Assembly (NCBI GenBank): GCA_029259635.1
Contig: JAJDEU010000058.1
Coordinates: forward strand, 27,768-91,767
Source of the DNA: Planctomycetota bacterium
GTDB lineage: Bacteria > Planctomycetota > UBA1135 > GCA-002686595
Length of the DNA: 64,000 bases
Direction: 5' to 3'
The number at the start of each line of letters is the position of its first letter. Within the stretch, counting starts at the first letter, position 1. A program made the position numbers and the translations under genes. Positions 44,317 through 54,480 of the stretch are shown here, piece after piece. The notes beneath the pieces are model-generated. The model was not told the DNA's origin. It did no database searches and was given only the letters and a program-made list of their open reading frames with translations.

Positions 44317-46143
44317 ATGTGGAAAATTAGCAGGTCCGTCGTCGTCCGAGCCCTAGCGCTCGCCACCACCCTCAGCCTGGCGCCGCAGTCCGCCGCCGCG
44401 CTCCCCACCGACCCGGGCCCGAATGGCAAAGACCTGAAGGTCGTGCAGCTGCCGCTGCGGTCGGATGCGCCGAAGACGATTGACCCGGGACGCGGCTCGA
44501 CGACCTATGACAATCGCGCGTGTTCGATGGTCTACGACACGCTCCTGCAGTACTCCTACCTGAAGCGCGATCCGTTCGTTCTGGAGCCGGCGCTTTTAAC
44601 CAAAATGCCGACGCCCTCGGAAGACGGCTTGACCTGGAGTTTCGAACTCAAGCCGGGAGTCGTCTTCCAGGACAATGAGTGTTTCCCGGGCGGCAAGGGA
44701 CGCGAGCTCGTCTCCGAGGACGTCTTCTATTCTTGGAAGCGCCAAGCCGACGACCGTACGAAGGCAAAGAGCTGGTGGCTCTACAAGGACACGATTGTCG
44801 GTTTCGACGCTTTCCGCGAAGAGCAGAACGCGGCGGAGAAAGCGGGCACGGGCTTCAACTACGATGCGCCCGTCGCCGGGATGAAGGTCATCGACGACCA
44901 CCACTTTCAGGTCGTTCTCACCGAGCCCGTCTATCGCTTCATCTGGCTCCTCGCGATGTTCCAAACCTCTGTCGTTCCCCGCGAAGCTGTCGAGCACTAC
45001 GGCACCCGCTTCTCGCGCAATCCGGTCGGCACGGGTCCCTATATGCTCGACGAGTGGACCGACCTCGGCATGAGCTTCGTTCGCAATCCCACCTATCGCG
45101 AAGAGTACTTCCCGACCGATCTTCAGGACGGTGACGAGGAAATCGTCGCGGACTTATCGAAGGGCAAGCGCCTGCCGATCATCGATCGCGTCGAGTACAC
45201 CTTCTACAAGAAGGACCAGCCCATGTGGCTACGCTTCGAAGAGGGCACCTTGGGCTACACCCAGGTCCCCGCGGAGAACTACGAGACCGCCTTCAATCGC
45301 CGCACGAAGAAGCTGAATAGCTCGTATAAGCGCCGCGGCATTGTCAGCGCGGACGTTCCGCTGCTCGATTTCATCTTCCGTCAGTTCAACATGCAGGACG
45401 AATTGCTCGGCGGCTACACGCCGGAGAAGATCGCTCTGCGCAAGGCCATCATCCTCGCCACCGACTTCGACGAGTTCAACTCGAGTTTTTACAACGACAA
45501 GAACATCGTCTACGACGGAATGATTCCGCCTGGACTCGATGGTCACCCGAACAACGAAGAACACCGCGCCGGTCCCGAGTACCGGGGCAAGAACATCGCG
45601 CTGGCGAAGGAGTATCTGGCCAAGGCTGGCTACCCGAACGGTGCGGGCCTACCCGCCATTAACTACTACGTCGCCAACTCCGCGAACTCACCCGAACAGG
45701 CCGACCTGACGATGCGCCAGCTCGGCGAGATCGGCATCGAGCTCAACGTCCGCATGATGGACTTCAGCTCATTGATCGAAGCCTGCGATAACAAGAAAGC
45801 GCAGTTCTTCAGCTTCGCCTGGAGCAGCGACTATCCCGACGCGGAGAACAATCTCGCACTCTTCTACGGCCCGAACCAATCACCGGGCAGTAACCACGCC
45901 AACTACGAGAACGAAGAGTTCGATCGTCTCTACGAGCAGACACGCAGCATGCAGCCCTCTGACGAGCGAACGGAGATCTACCTGCGCATGCGCGACATGG
46001 TTCTCGATCACGCCGCCTTTGCCGGTTCGATGGCGCGGACCCGCTCATATCTCATTCAACCCTGGCTTCGCAACTTCAAGCCCACCGAGCAGTTCTACAA
46101 CTGGGTCAAGTATCTGGACGTCGAAGAGAGCCTTCGCGAGTAG
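44317..46143 (+). CDS. Oligopeptide ABC transporter substrate-binding protein
   Basis: A 608-residue family-5 solute-binding protein. The signal is MWKISRSVVVRALALATTLS with cleavage after AAA near residue 29. Typical landmarks are PKTIDPGRGSTTYDNRACSMVYD, LTWSFELKPGVVFQDNE, VEHYGTRFSRNPVGTGPYML and a C-terminal SDYPDAENNLALFYGP. It delivers peptides or other oligomers to the OppBC-type channel encoded next. The 62-bp gap to the permease gene contains a stem-loop that could lower expression of the downstream genes relative to this one. Confidence 0.93.
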   Translation: MWKISRSVVVRALALATTLSLAPQSAAALPTDPGPNGKDLKVVQLPLRSDAPKTIDPGRGSTTYDNRACSMVYDTLLQYSYLKRDPFVLEPALLTKMPTPSEDGLTWSFELKPGVVFQDNECFPGGKGRELVSEDVFYSWKRQADDRTKAKSWWLYKDTIVGFDAFREEQNAAEKAGTGFNYDAPVAGMKVIDDHHFQVVLTEPVYRFIWLLAMFQTSVVPREAVEHYGTRFSRNPVGTGPYMLDEWTDLGMSFVRNPTYREEYFPTDLQDGDEEIVADLSKGKRLPIIDRVEYTFYKKDQPMWLRFEEGTLGYTQVPAENYETAFNRRTKKLNSSYKRRGIVSADVPLLDFIFRQFNMQDELLGGYTPEKIALRKAIILATDFDEFNSSFYNDKNIVYDGMIPPGLDGHPNNEEHRAGPEYRGKNIALAKEYLAKAGYPNGAGLPAINYYVANSANSPEQADLTMRQLGEIGIELNVRMMDFSSLIEACDNKKAQFFSFAWSSDYPDAENNLALFYGPNQSPGSNHANYENEEFDRLYEQTRSMQPSDERTEIYLRMRDMVLDHAAFAGSMARTRSYLIQPWLRNFKPTEQFYNWVKYLDVEESLRE

Positions 46144-46175
46144 TCCCTCTTTACCGACACCCATCCCTTCTCGGA

Positions 46176-46196
46176 CCTCGGCGCTAGCCACCGAGG
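46176..46196 (+). other. Stem-loop between binding-protein and permease genes
   Basis: CCTCGG and CCGAGG form a 6-bp stem with a 9-nt loop, 9 nt upstream of the permease ATG. No T run follows. In transporter operons such hairpins stabilise the upstream binding-protein message or reduce read-through; that function here is inference. Confidence 0.35.
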
Positions 46197-46205
46197 GTTT
46201 GCTTC

Positions 46206-47177
46206 ATGTGGAACTACATCGTTCGACGGCTCTTGTACAACATCCCCGTCTATCTGGGGATTATCCTGCTCCTCATGGCTCTGCTTCGCGTTGGCGCCGC
46301 AGATCCGGCTTACACCTTTCTAGGTAAGAACGCCGAGCCTGGGGATCTGGAACGAATCCGGCAGCAACTTGGACTCGATAAGCCATTTCTAGTCCAGTAC
46401 TTCCACTTCCTCTGGGACGTACTCACTCTGAATTTCGAGCAGGAGAGCTGGGGACGGCCCGGGCGAACGGTCGGTGAAATGCTCAGCACCGCCTATATCC
46501 CGACACTTATGATCACGGTCCCGGGGCTCATGATCACGGCGACAATCTCCATTTGCGTCGCGCTGATCTCGGCTTTCAATCGCGGACGCTTCGCAGACCG
46601 CATCCTGATGGTGGCTGCCGTCGTCGGGATGAGCGTCAGCTTTTTGGTCTACATCATCGTCGGCCAGTACTACGGCGCCTTCCAACTCAAGGAGTGGGTT
46701 GGAACCGAGGTCTTCGCGATCGAGGGCTTCGACATGGAGAAGAACGGCTTCATCTCCGGCTGGCTGACCTACTGCGCCCTTCCGGTCATCATCAGCGTGA
46801 TTGTCGCCATGGGCTATGACACGCGCTTCTATCGCGCGGTCATGGTGGAAGAGAGCACCAAGGACTACATGGTCACCGCCAAGGCGAAGGGCGCGGGACG
46901 ACGCAAGGTGATGTTCGTTCACATGCTGAAGAACGCCATGATCCCGATCATCACTCGGATCATGACCACGCTCCCCTTCCTGATCGTCGGCTCGGTACTC
47001 CTCGAGTACTACTTCAACATCCCGGGCATGGGTAACCGCCTGCTAGGGGCGATTGCCGACAAAGACTTCCCGGTGATCCAGACCTTCACGGCGATCTTCG
47101 CGGTGGTCTTCATCCTCTCGAACATTCTCACGGATGTCCTCTACGCCCTGGTCGATCCGCGAGTGCGTCTCCAATGA
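46206..47177 (+). CDS. Oligopeptide ABC transporter permease, OppB/DppB type
   Basis: A 323-residue inner-membrane protein with six helices. MWNYIVRRLLYNIPVYLGIILL is the standard OppB-like opening, LGLDKPFLVQYFHFL follows, and the EAA loop that contacts the ATPases reads MVTAKAKGAGRRKVMFVHML. It ends with LYALVDPRVRLQ, typical of the family. It overlaps the next permease by 4 bp. Confidence 0.93.
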   Translation: MWNYIVRRLLYNIPVYLGIILLLMALLRVGAADPAYTFLGKNAEPGDLERIRQQLGLDKPFLVQYFHFLWDVLTLNFEQESWGRPGRTVGEMLSTAYIPTLMITVPGLMITATISICVALISAFNRGRFADRILMVAAVVGMSVSFLVYIIVGQYYGAFQLKEWVGTEVFAIEGFDMEKNGFISGWLTYCALPVIISVIVAMGYDTRFYRAVMVEESTKDYMVTAKAKGAGRRKVMFVHMLKNAMIPIITRIMTTLPFLIVGSVLLEYYFNIPGMGNRLLGAIADKDFPVIQTFTAIFAVVFILSNILTDVLYALVDPRVRLQ

Positions 47178-48471
47178 AACCCAAATTCCTGCGCTCTCGC
47201 GGCGCCAAGAAGTTCTTCCGAAGTCGGATAGCGACATTCTCGCTAGTCGTCATCGGGATCTACGCAATGATTGGGAGCGCAGTCCTCTTCTTTGACGTGA
47301 TCTCGGTCGACGACACCCTGCAGCGCGTGGGGCCCGACTCGACTCCGATGTTCGGTGAGCAGTCTCTTGAGAAACGCCTCCGGGATGTTGACTTTCAACT
47401 CGCTCGACTCGATACGGCTCTCAACAAGAAACCTGAGGACGTGGAACCCGCGATCGCCGAGCTCGCGCTCGCCGAGCGAACAATATCCACCAAGCCTCGA
47501 GAAGAACTGAGTGCCGAGATCGAGCGTGCCTGGGTTAGCTACGACACACTCGCCGAGCAAAAAGATGAGGTGGAGTTTGAAGCCTTCGACGCAAAAAAGG
47601 CGGAGCTCAAGGAGAGCGGTGTCGAGGATAGAGAAGAAATTCAGAGGATCGCCGGAAACGCCGCCGATGCCTCGGTTGCCGAATTGGTCGCAAGCGAGGA
47701 ATTCGTCTCCTCACTGGCGCAGCTCGAACAGATTGTCGACGACCTGTACGCCCCACTCACCGGCTGGTCCGCGAAGCTCTACGACCTGCGCCGCTCGATG
47801 GGCACGGACAGGCAAGGCAGATCGATTGCTATTCGCGCGATCTTCTCCATAAAGATTGCTCTTCAAATCGGAGTCGTGACCGCACTTCTCTCGGTCATCT
47901 TCGGGAGCCTGCTCGGCGCGGCGGGGGCCTTTTACGGTGGATGGATCGATCACCTAGTCGTCTGGCTCTACTCCACCTTCTCCTCGATCCCGTCGCTGAT
48001 CTTCTTGATCGTGATCTCGTATCGCTTCATAGGGACGGAGTTCGAAAGCTCCCTCTTCCCAGTCTACGTGGCGTTCTGCCTCACCTTCTGGATCGGCCCC
48101 TGCCGTATCGTTCGCGGTGAGGTCCTGAAAATCAAAGAGCTTGAGTACGTGCAAGCGGCGACCGCGGTCGGCTTCGGCAAGTTCTACATCCTGCTCAAGC
48201 ACGTCGTTCCGAACACCATGCACCTGATGTTCATCAACTTCTCGCTCCTGTTCATCGGAGCGATCAAGTCCGAAGTGATTCTCAGCTTCCTCGGACTCGG
48301 CGTGAAGAACCAGCCGAGTTGGGGAATCATGATTCGCGACTCCGCACCGGAAGTCGTCAACGGCTTCTTCCCGCAACTCGGCGCAGCAACCGTCTTCATG
48401 TTCATCCTCGTGATCTCCTTCAACATCTTGAGCGACGCGCTCCAAGACGCCTTCGACCCCAAGCACGTCTC

Positions 48472-48475
<4 letters not shown>
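47174..48475 (+). CDS. Oligopeptide ABC transporter permease, OppC type, with a large helical insertion
   Basis: A 433-residue permease, about 130 residues longer than ordinary OppC. TM1 spans about 20-41; residues about 62-195 are a charged, helical, probably coiled-coil periplasmic insertion (EQSLEKRLRDVDFQLARLD and AELALAERTISTKPREE segments). The normal permease core then starts at RRSMGTDRQGRSI and includes the EAA loop YVQAATAVGFGKFYILLKHV. The insertion could contact the binding protein or an envelope partner. It overlaps both neighbouring genes by 4 bp. Confidence 0.9.
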
Positions 48476-49502
<1,027 letters not shown>

Positions 49503-49503
<1 letters not shown>

Positions 49504-50468
49504 TGGCACTCGTAGAGGTCGAAGACCTGGTCAAGCACTTCCCGGTTCGTGGCGGCATTCTGAATCGCGTCATCGCCAAGGTGAACGCGGTGAACGGCGT
49601 CAGTTTCACCATCGAGAAGGGTGACGTATTGGGCGTTGTCGGTGAGTCGGGCTGCGGAAAGTCGACGCTCGGAAAGACTCTGATTCGTCTGATCGAGTCG
49701 ACCGGTGGCTCGATCAATTACGACGGTGTCGACATCACCAACCTGAACCACAGAGACATGCTCCCCTTTCGCCGGCGCATGCAGATCGTGTTTCAGGATC
49801 CGTACTCGTCACTCAACCCGCGCTTGACGGTCCGCGCTCTGCTCAAAGAAGCGATCACGCACCACAAGATTGTCGCGGAAGCCGACATGGAGGACTTTAT
49901 CGAGTCGATCATGTTGAAGGTCGGCCTGCGCGCGGATCAAAAGAATCGCTTCCCGCACGAGTTTTCCGGCGGCCAGCGCCAGCGCATCGGGATCGCGCGC
50001 GCACTCGCTCTTCAACCCGACTTTATCGTCGCCGACGAGCCGGTCAGCGCGCTCGACGTCTCGATCCAGGCTCAGGTGCTCAACCTGATGATGGATTTGA
50101 AGGACGAGTTCGGCCTGACGCTGATGTTCATCTCGCATGACCTCAAGGTCGTCGAGCACTTTTGCGATCGCGTGCTCGTCATGTACCTCGGTCATGTCGT
50201 CGAGGAGATGAGCTGCGTGGACATCCACGAGAATGCGCTGCATCCCTATACCAAGGCCTTGCTCGGTGCGAATCCGATCAACGACCCCGACGACAGGCGC
50301 GAACTGACCGTGCTCGAAGGCGACGTGCCAAGCCCTTTCAATCCGCCTCCCGGCTGCCCTTTCGTCACGCGCTGCCCCAAAGTCGAAGCGCGCTGCAACG
50401 ACGCCATGCCGCCGCTCGTCGACAAAGGCGAAGGCCACCGCGTCGCCTGCTTCGTCGTCAACGACTGA
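49503..50468 (+). CDS. Oligopeptide ABC transporter ATP-binding protein, OppF type
   Basis: A 321-residue ATPase with Walker A VVGESGCGKST (Lys53), signature FSGGQRQRIGIARALA, Walker B IVADEPVSALD and FISHDLKVV. Its C-terminal domain has GCPFVTRCPKVEARC, as in the OppD partner. The start overlaps the OppD-type stop by one base (TGATG). It is the last gene of the transporter operon; the long inverted repeat begins 3-8 bp after its stop and probably ends the transcript. Confidence 0.94.
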
Positions 50469-50471
50469 TCC

Positions 50472-50610
50472 GCGAAGGTGTAATACCGAACCGGTGTAAT
50501 ACCGAACCCGGTTCATCTCTAAACTTTTAGGGCCCGCTCCCATGGCATTCAGCCATGGGAGCGGGCCCTAAAAGTTTAGAGATGAACCGGGTTCGGTATT
50601 ACACCTTCGC
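50472..50610. repeat. Giant inverted repeat with perfect 54-bp arms, partly duplicated
   Basis: Left arm 50493-50546 and right arm 50552-50605 are perfectly complementary over 54 bp around a 5-nt loop (ATTCA). The left end also carries a tandem 16-bp duplication (GGTGTAATACCGAACC at 50477-50492 and 50493-50508). Outside it, GCGAA at 50472-50476 pairs with TTCGC at 50606-50610, so either duplicate unit can pair with the right arm. The right arm overlaps the last codons and stop of the convergent MOSC gene. A second copy of the left arm starts at 63918. It probably acts as a bidirectional terminator and is a multicopy intergenic repeat; an assembly fault is possible but unlikely in the arms. 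Confidence 0.9.
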
Positions 50611-51141
50611 TCGTTCGACCTTGATTTCGTCGCCGACTTGAATCTCGCCGGGCTGGAGGACGCGAGTCATGACACCGCGGCCGCGGCGGCCGGTTCGGTT
50701 GGCCCGGGCGACTTTTTTAACCGCCGTCTTTCCGAAGCGATCTTTGAAGAGCGCACAGGGCTTGTGCGGAATCGTCGAGACTTCGAGCGCCGCGCTTCCG
50801 ATTCTCAAGATCGTCCCGGGCGGAAGGTTTTCCTCAGACAGATTGAGATCGACGATCAGGTTGTCACCGGACAGAGGCATGCGCTCGTCGCTCTTCGCCA
50901 ACGAACGCAAGACGTGAACGTTGATCAAGCTAACCTGGGCTTCGATGAGGCGTTCCTCGGACACGGCCCACTTGTCGCCGGCGATTCCGTCTTCCGTCGT
51001 GAGGGTGATCGTCTGCGGAGTCAGGCGATTCTCCGGCCCTGCGTTCGGCGGTCGAACGACGAGGGTCACCACTTTCCCGCGATCCAATCCCGAGGAGGGC
51101 AGACCGCGAAACCAAGAGTCGAAGCGCCAGAAAAAATCCAC
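50599..51141 (-). CDS. MOSC domain protein
   Basis: A 180-residue protein of the MOSC family (molybdenum-cofactor sulfurase C-terminal fold, which handles sulfur bound to a Cys). ITLTTEDGIAGDKWAVSEE, SLINVHVLRSL, SGDNLIVDLNLSEENL and PGTILRIGSAALEVS match the fold, and Cys129 in HKPCALFKDRFG is the usual conserved Cys. The C-terminus (VERAKV-stop) is encoded inside the right arm of the giant inverted repeat, so the repeat fixes the end of this protein. Confidence 0.85.
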   Translation of the reverse strand: MDFFWRFDSWFRGLPSSGLDRGKVVTLVVRPPNAGPENRLTPQTITLTTEDGIAGDKWAVSEERLIEAQVSLINVHVLRSLAKSDERMPLSGDNLIVDLNLSEENLPPGTILRIGSAALEVSTIPHKPCALFKDRFGKTAVKKVARANRTGRRGRGVMTRVLQPGEIQVGDEIKVERAKV

Positions 51142-51347
51142 GGGCTCAATCTAGCAAAGCAGAGATCCGCTTCGCGCGGAAGAATCTGGTCAGCGCTCGA
51201 GCGACGCTTTCGGCCATCGGAGAGTGCGAGGTTTGCAACCGAGAGCGCCTCTCGCCCCCAAATCGATGCGGAACAACTCGCGTTCGAGCCGACTCGGTAG
51301 ACTGCCTTCCCGGCTGCTGCTCCCCCCTCTCACTCCGAGCCTCCCTT

Positions 51348-54278
51348 ATGCGCCTCACCGTCAAATCCCAGGTCTTCATCGCGCTGCTCTTCGGCTGCGC
51401 CGCCCCCCACGAGTCGAGCGCGGCCACCTCCGCGCCCAACCAGCAGGAAGCTCCTGCCGAAGGCCTCCCACGAGCCAAGTGGGACAAACTGAATCCGATT
51501 CGATTCGGCGATCCGAAAGAGACCTACACGAAGGAGTTCTTCCCGGGCACGTCCTACCTGCCGGAGATCACGCTCCCCGATCAGGTCCTGGGTCAGCGAG
51601 TCGGTTCGCGCCCCGCGCATCCGAGTGAGATCATCGAGCTATTCCGCACCTGGGCGAACGAATCTCCGCGCGTAGAGGTCGCCTCCTACGCGCACAGCTT
51701 CGAGGGACGCCCGCTCGTTCGCGCCGTCATCACTTCGGAGGCCAACCACGCCAGGCTCGACGAGATCTTGGCGGACCTTGCGCGACTCGCCGATCCGCGC
51801 GAAGTCTCGGAATCAGAAGCGAGCAGCCTCATCACGAAGACTCCCGCGAGCGCGTGGCTGGGCTACAGCATCCACGGCGACGAGATCTCCGGCGCTGATG
51901 CGTCGATGGCTCTGGCCTACCACCTCATCGCGGGAACCAGTGTCGAGGTTGAAGAGCTCCTGAGCGACGTGGTCATCGTGATCGATCCCGTCATGAATCC
52001 GGACGGTCGCGAGCGCTTCATCTCCCAACTCGTGCAGACACAGGGCTACGTCCCCAACATGGACTACACCTCCATGCAACGCGGACGTTGGCCGGAAGGT
52101 CGCGGCAATCATTATCTGTTCGACATGAACCGCGACTGGATCGCCGGAATGGCGCCGGAGACGCGCGGCCGCTGGCATGCCGTGCGCGAGTTCAATCCCC
52201 AACTCTTTGTCGACGCGCACGAGATGTGGCCGCTCGATACTTTTCTGTTCTACCCGCAAGCGCCCGCTCACAATCCGTACCTCCCGCCCGAGCTGAACAA
52301 GTGGCAGAGCAAGTTCGCGAGCGAGCTAGGCAGCCAGTTCGACGCACAGGGCTGGAGCTTCTACACCCGCGAGTGGGCCGACGCTTGGGGACCGTTCTAC
52401 TCCGACGCCTGGGGCTCGCTCTCCGGAGCGATCGGCATTCTCTACGAGATGGCGCGCACCGACGGCCAGCCTGTGAAGCGCGAGTCGGGCGAAGTCGTCA
52501 GCTATCGCGAGGGCGTTCACCGTCAAGCAACGAGCTCGCTCTCGAACTTGAACTCTCTGCGCAAGTACCGCGAAGAGATCATGACGGACTTCGTGGCGAG
52601 CAAGCGCGCGAACCTCGAAGTTGACGAGCGCTACTTCGTGTGCCGTACCGGCAAAAACCGCGACCGCGAAGCGCTCTTGCTCGCGATCCTCCAAGGGCAA
52701 GGCATTGAGGTCGAGCGTGTCGAGGGCGAGAGCGCCACTGGCTTGAAAGCGATCGACACCCTCGGACGTCGCTTCGAAGAGGTGGAGATACCCGTTGGCA
52801 GCCTTGTGGTTTCCGCTCAGCAACCGCTCTCTCCCCTCGTCCTTTCCTATCTGTCCTTTGACCCTCGTATGAGTGAGACGGATCTCAAAACGGAGCGCGA
52901 AGAGCTAGAGCGTAAAGGTCAAAGCAAGATCTACGACATCACGGCTTGGGACCTTTCACATGCACTCGACATCGATGCTCTCTGGTGTGAAGAAATGCTC
53001 GTCTCCGCGGGAACTATCTCGGACGAGAAGCACCAGCTTATTGAGAACTCACCTCGGATCGGCAGAGTCATTCGAGACGCCGGCTCCGAGGGTGCACCGA
53101 CCGCTTGGGTCGTTGACGGTGCCAACGACTCCGCCGTCGTCTTCGCCGCGCAAGCTCTCGAACTCGGACTCAAGCTGCACATCTCCGACAAGGAGTTCAC
53201 CACCGCCGGCCGGAATTTCACGCGCGGCAGTCTCTTGATCCGCCGTCACGAGAACGACGAGAACCAGCTCGAAGAGCGCATTGCGAATGCTGCCAACCGC
53301 GCGAGCGTCGAAGTCTTCGAGACGGCGCACGCTCGCTCGCCCAACGACGGACCCGACCTCGGCGGCGGTCACTTCACGCTGCTCGCGCGCCCGCGTATCG
53401 CCGTCCTCGCCAACTCGCCGGTCAGTCGCGACACCTTCGGGCACCTGTGGTTCCTGCTCGACCACGAGCTGCGCGTGCCCTACTCCTTGCTCGACGCGAC
53501 CTCCTTCGGCGCCTATGACTTGCGTCGATTCAATGTGCTCGTGTTGCCGCCTGCAGGCGGGTCGTTGCGTTCGATTCTCGCCGACAATGCGGAGGCACTG
53601 AAGACGTGGGTCAACGCCGGTGGAACTCTGATCGCGTGCGGAAGTTCGGCCGCGGCACTCGCCAATGAAAGCCTCGGAATATCGGAAGTTCGGCTGCGCC
53701 GCAATGCGATTGAGACTCTCGACGACTACGAAATCGAGATCACTCGCGAGCGCGCGGCACGCGACGTCACCATCGACAGTGAGCTCTTGTGGGACGGCGC
53801 GTCCGTCGCCGAGGACAACACGACCGAGAAGGATGCCGACTCCGATGCGAGCAAGGCTCAATCCGAGGACAAGCTCACCGAAGAGCATGACCGCTGGATG
53901 CGGCGCTTCTCCCCCGCCGGTGCTTTCTTGCGGGGCGAGGTCAACTCGCTCACCTGGCTCACTGCAGGCTTCGACACCGAAGAGGTACCGGTCTACGCGG
54001 CGGGCTCCAGCGTCCTGCTCGCCAAGTCGCCCGTGCAGACCGCCATTCGATTTGCACCCGCGAAGACCTTGCGACTCGCCGGCCTACTCTGGCCGGAAGC
54101 CCGCCAGCGCCTCGCCAACTCGGCCTACGCGACGATCGAGAGCAGCGGCAACGGGCAGGTCATTCTGTTCGCGACGATGCCGGGCTTCCGCGGCTACTTC
54201 AAAAGCTCCGCGCGCTTGCTCTCGAACGCGCTCATCTATGGACCGGGAGCCGGCGCGAGCCAACCGATCAATTGGTAG
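51348..54278 (+). CDS. M14-family metallocarboxypeptidase-like lipoprotein
   Basis: A 976-residue exported protein. MRLTVKSQVFIALLFGC gives a lipobox with Cys17. The M14 domain has zinc ligands His176 and Glu179 in YSIHGDEISGAD, NPDGRERF, the NRDW segment and His291 in VDAHEM. Residues from about 560 form large extra domains, including VLANSPVSRDTFGHLWFLLD and NVLVLPPAGGSLR, which recall a glutamine-amidotransferase-like fold. Probable role is degradation of peptides at the cell envelope; the neighbouring M20 peptidase and oligopeptide importer would fit peptide scavenging. Confidence 0.88.
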   Translation: MRLTVKSQVFIALLFGCAAPHESSAATSAPNQQEAPAEGLPRAKWDKLNPIRFGDPKETYTKEFFPGTSYLPEITLPDQVLGQRVGSRPAHPSEIIELFRTWANESPRVEVASYAHSFEGRPLVRAVITSEANHARLDEILADLARLADPREVSESEASSLITKTPASAWLGYSIHGDEISGADASMALAYHLIAGTSVEVEELLSDVVIVIDPVMNPDGRERFISQLVQTQGYVPNMDYTSMQRGRWPEGRGNHYLFDMNRDWIAGMAPETRGRWHAVREFNPQLFVDAHEMWPLDTFLFYPQAPAHNPYLPPELNKWQSKFASELGSQFDAQGWSFYTREWADAWGPFYSDAWGSLSGAIGILYEMARTDGQPVKRESGEVVSYREGVHRQATSSLSNLNSLRKYREEIMTDFVASKRANLEVDERYFVCRTGKNRDREALLLAILQGQGIEVERVEGESATGLKAIDTLGRRFEEVEIPVGSLVVSAQQPLSPLVLSYLSFDPRMSETDLKTEREELERKGQSKIYDITAWDLSHALDIDALWCEEMLVSAGTISDEKHQLIENSPRIGRVIRDAGSEGAPTAWVVDGANDSAVVFAAQALELGLKLHISDKEFTTAGRNFTRGSLLIRRHENDENQLEERIANAANRASVEVFETAHARSPNDGPDLGGGHFTLLARPRIAVLANSPVSRDTFGHLWFLLDHELRVPYSLLDATSFGAYDLRRFNVLVLPPAGGSLRSILADNAEALKTWVNAGGTLIACGSSAAALANESLGISEVRLRRNAIETLDDYEIEITRERAARDVTIDSELLWDGASVAEDNTTEKDADSDASKAQSEDKLTEEHDRWMRRFSPAGAFLRGEVNSLTWLTAGFDTEEVPVYAAGSSVLLAKSPVQTAIRFAPAKTLRLAGLLWPEARQRLANSAYATIESSGNGQVILFATMPGFRGYFKSSARLLSNALIYGPGAGASQPINW

Positions 54279-54480
54279 AGCTGCAGGCTCGGCCCCCGTC
54301 GAGAGCGTGTTTCGCCCACGTAACGGTCGAAGCTCAAGGACTCGTTCAAGCTCGCCTCAGTGCACACGAGATCGCTTCGATCGTGGCCCAATCCTTGCTC
54401 TTAGCTAGCCCCGATTTCGCCTGGTCGCCACCGACCGGTCTCGGCATCTGCTCCTCCATCAAGCCGCCATCTGGACGCTC

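Noticed and set aside
43901..44330. Several open frames in the divergent gap before the oligopeptide transporter
   Set aside because: They are Arg/Ser/Pro-rich on both strands, as expected from GC-rich non-coding DNA.
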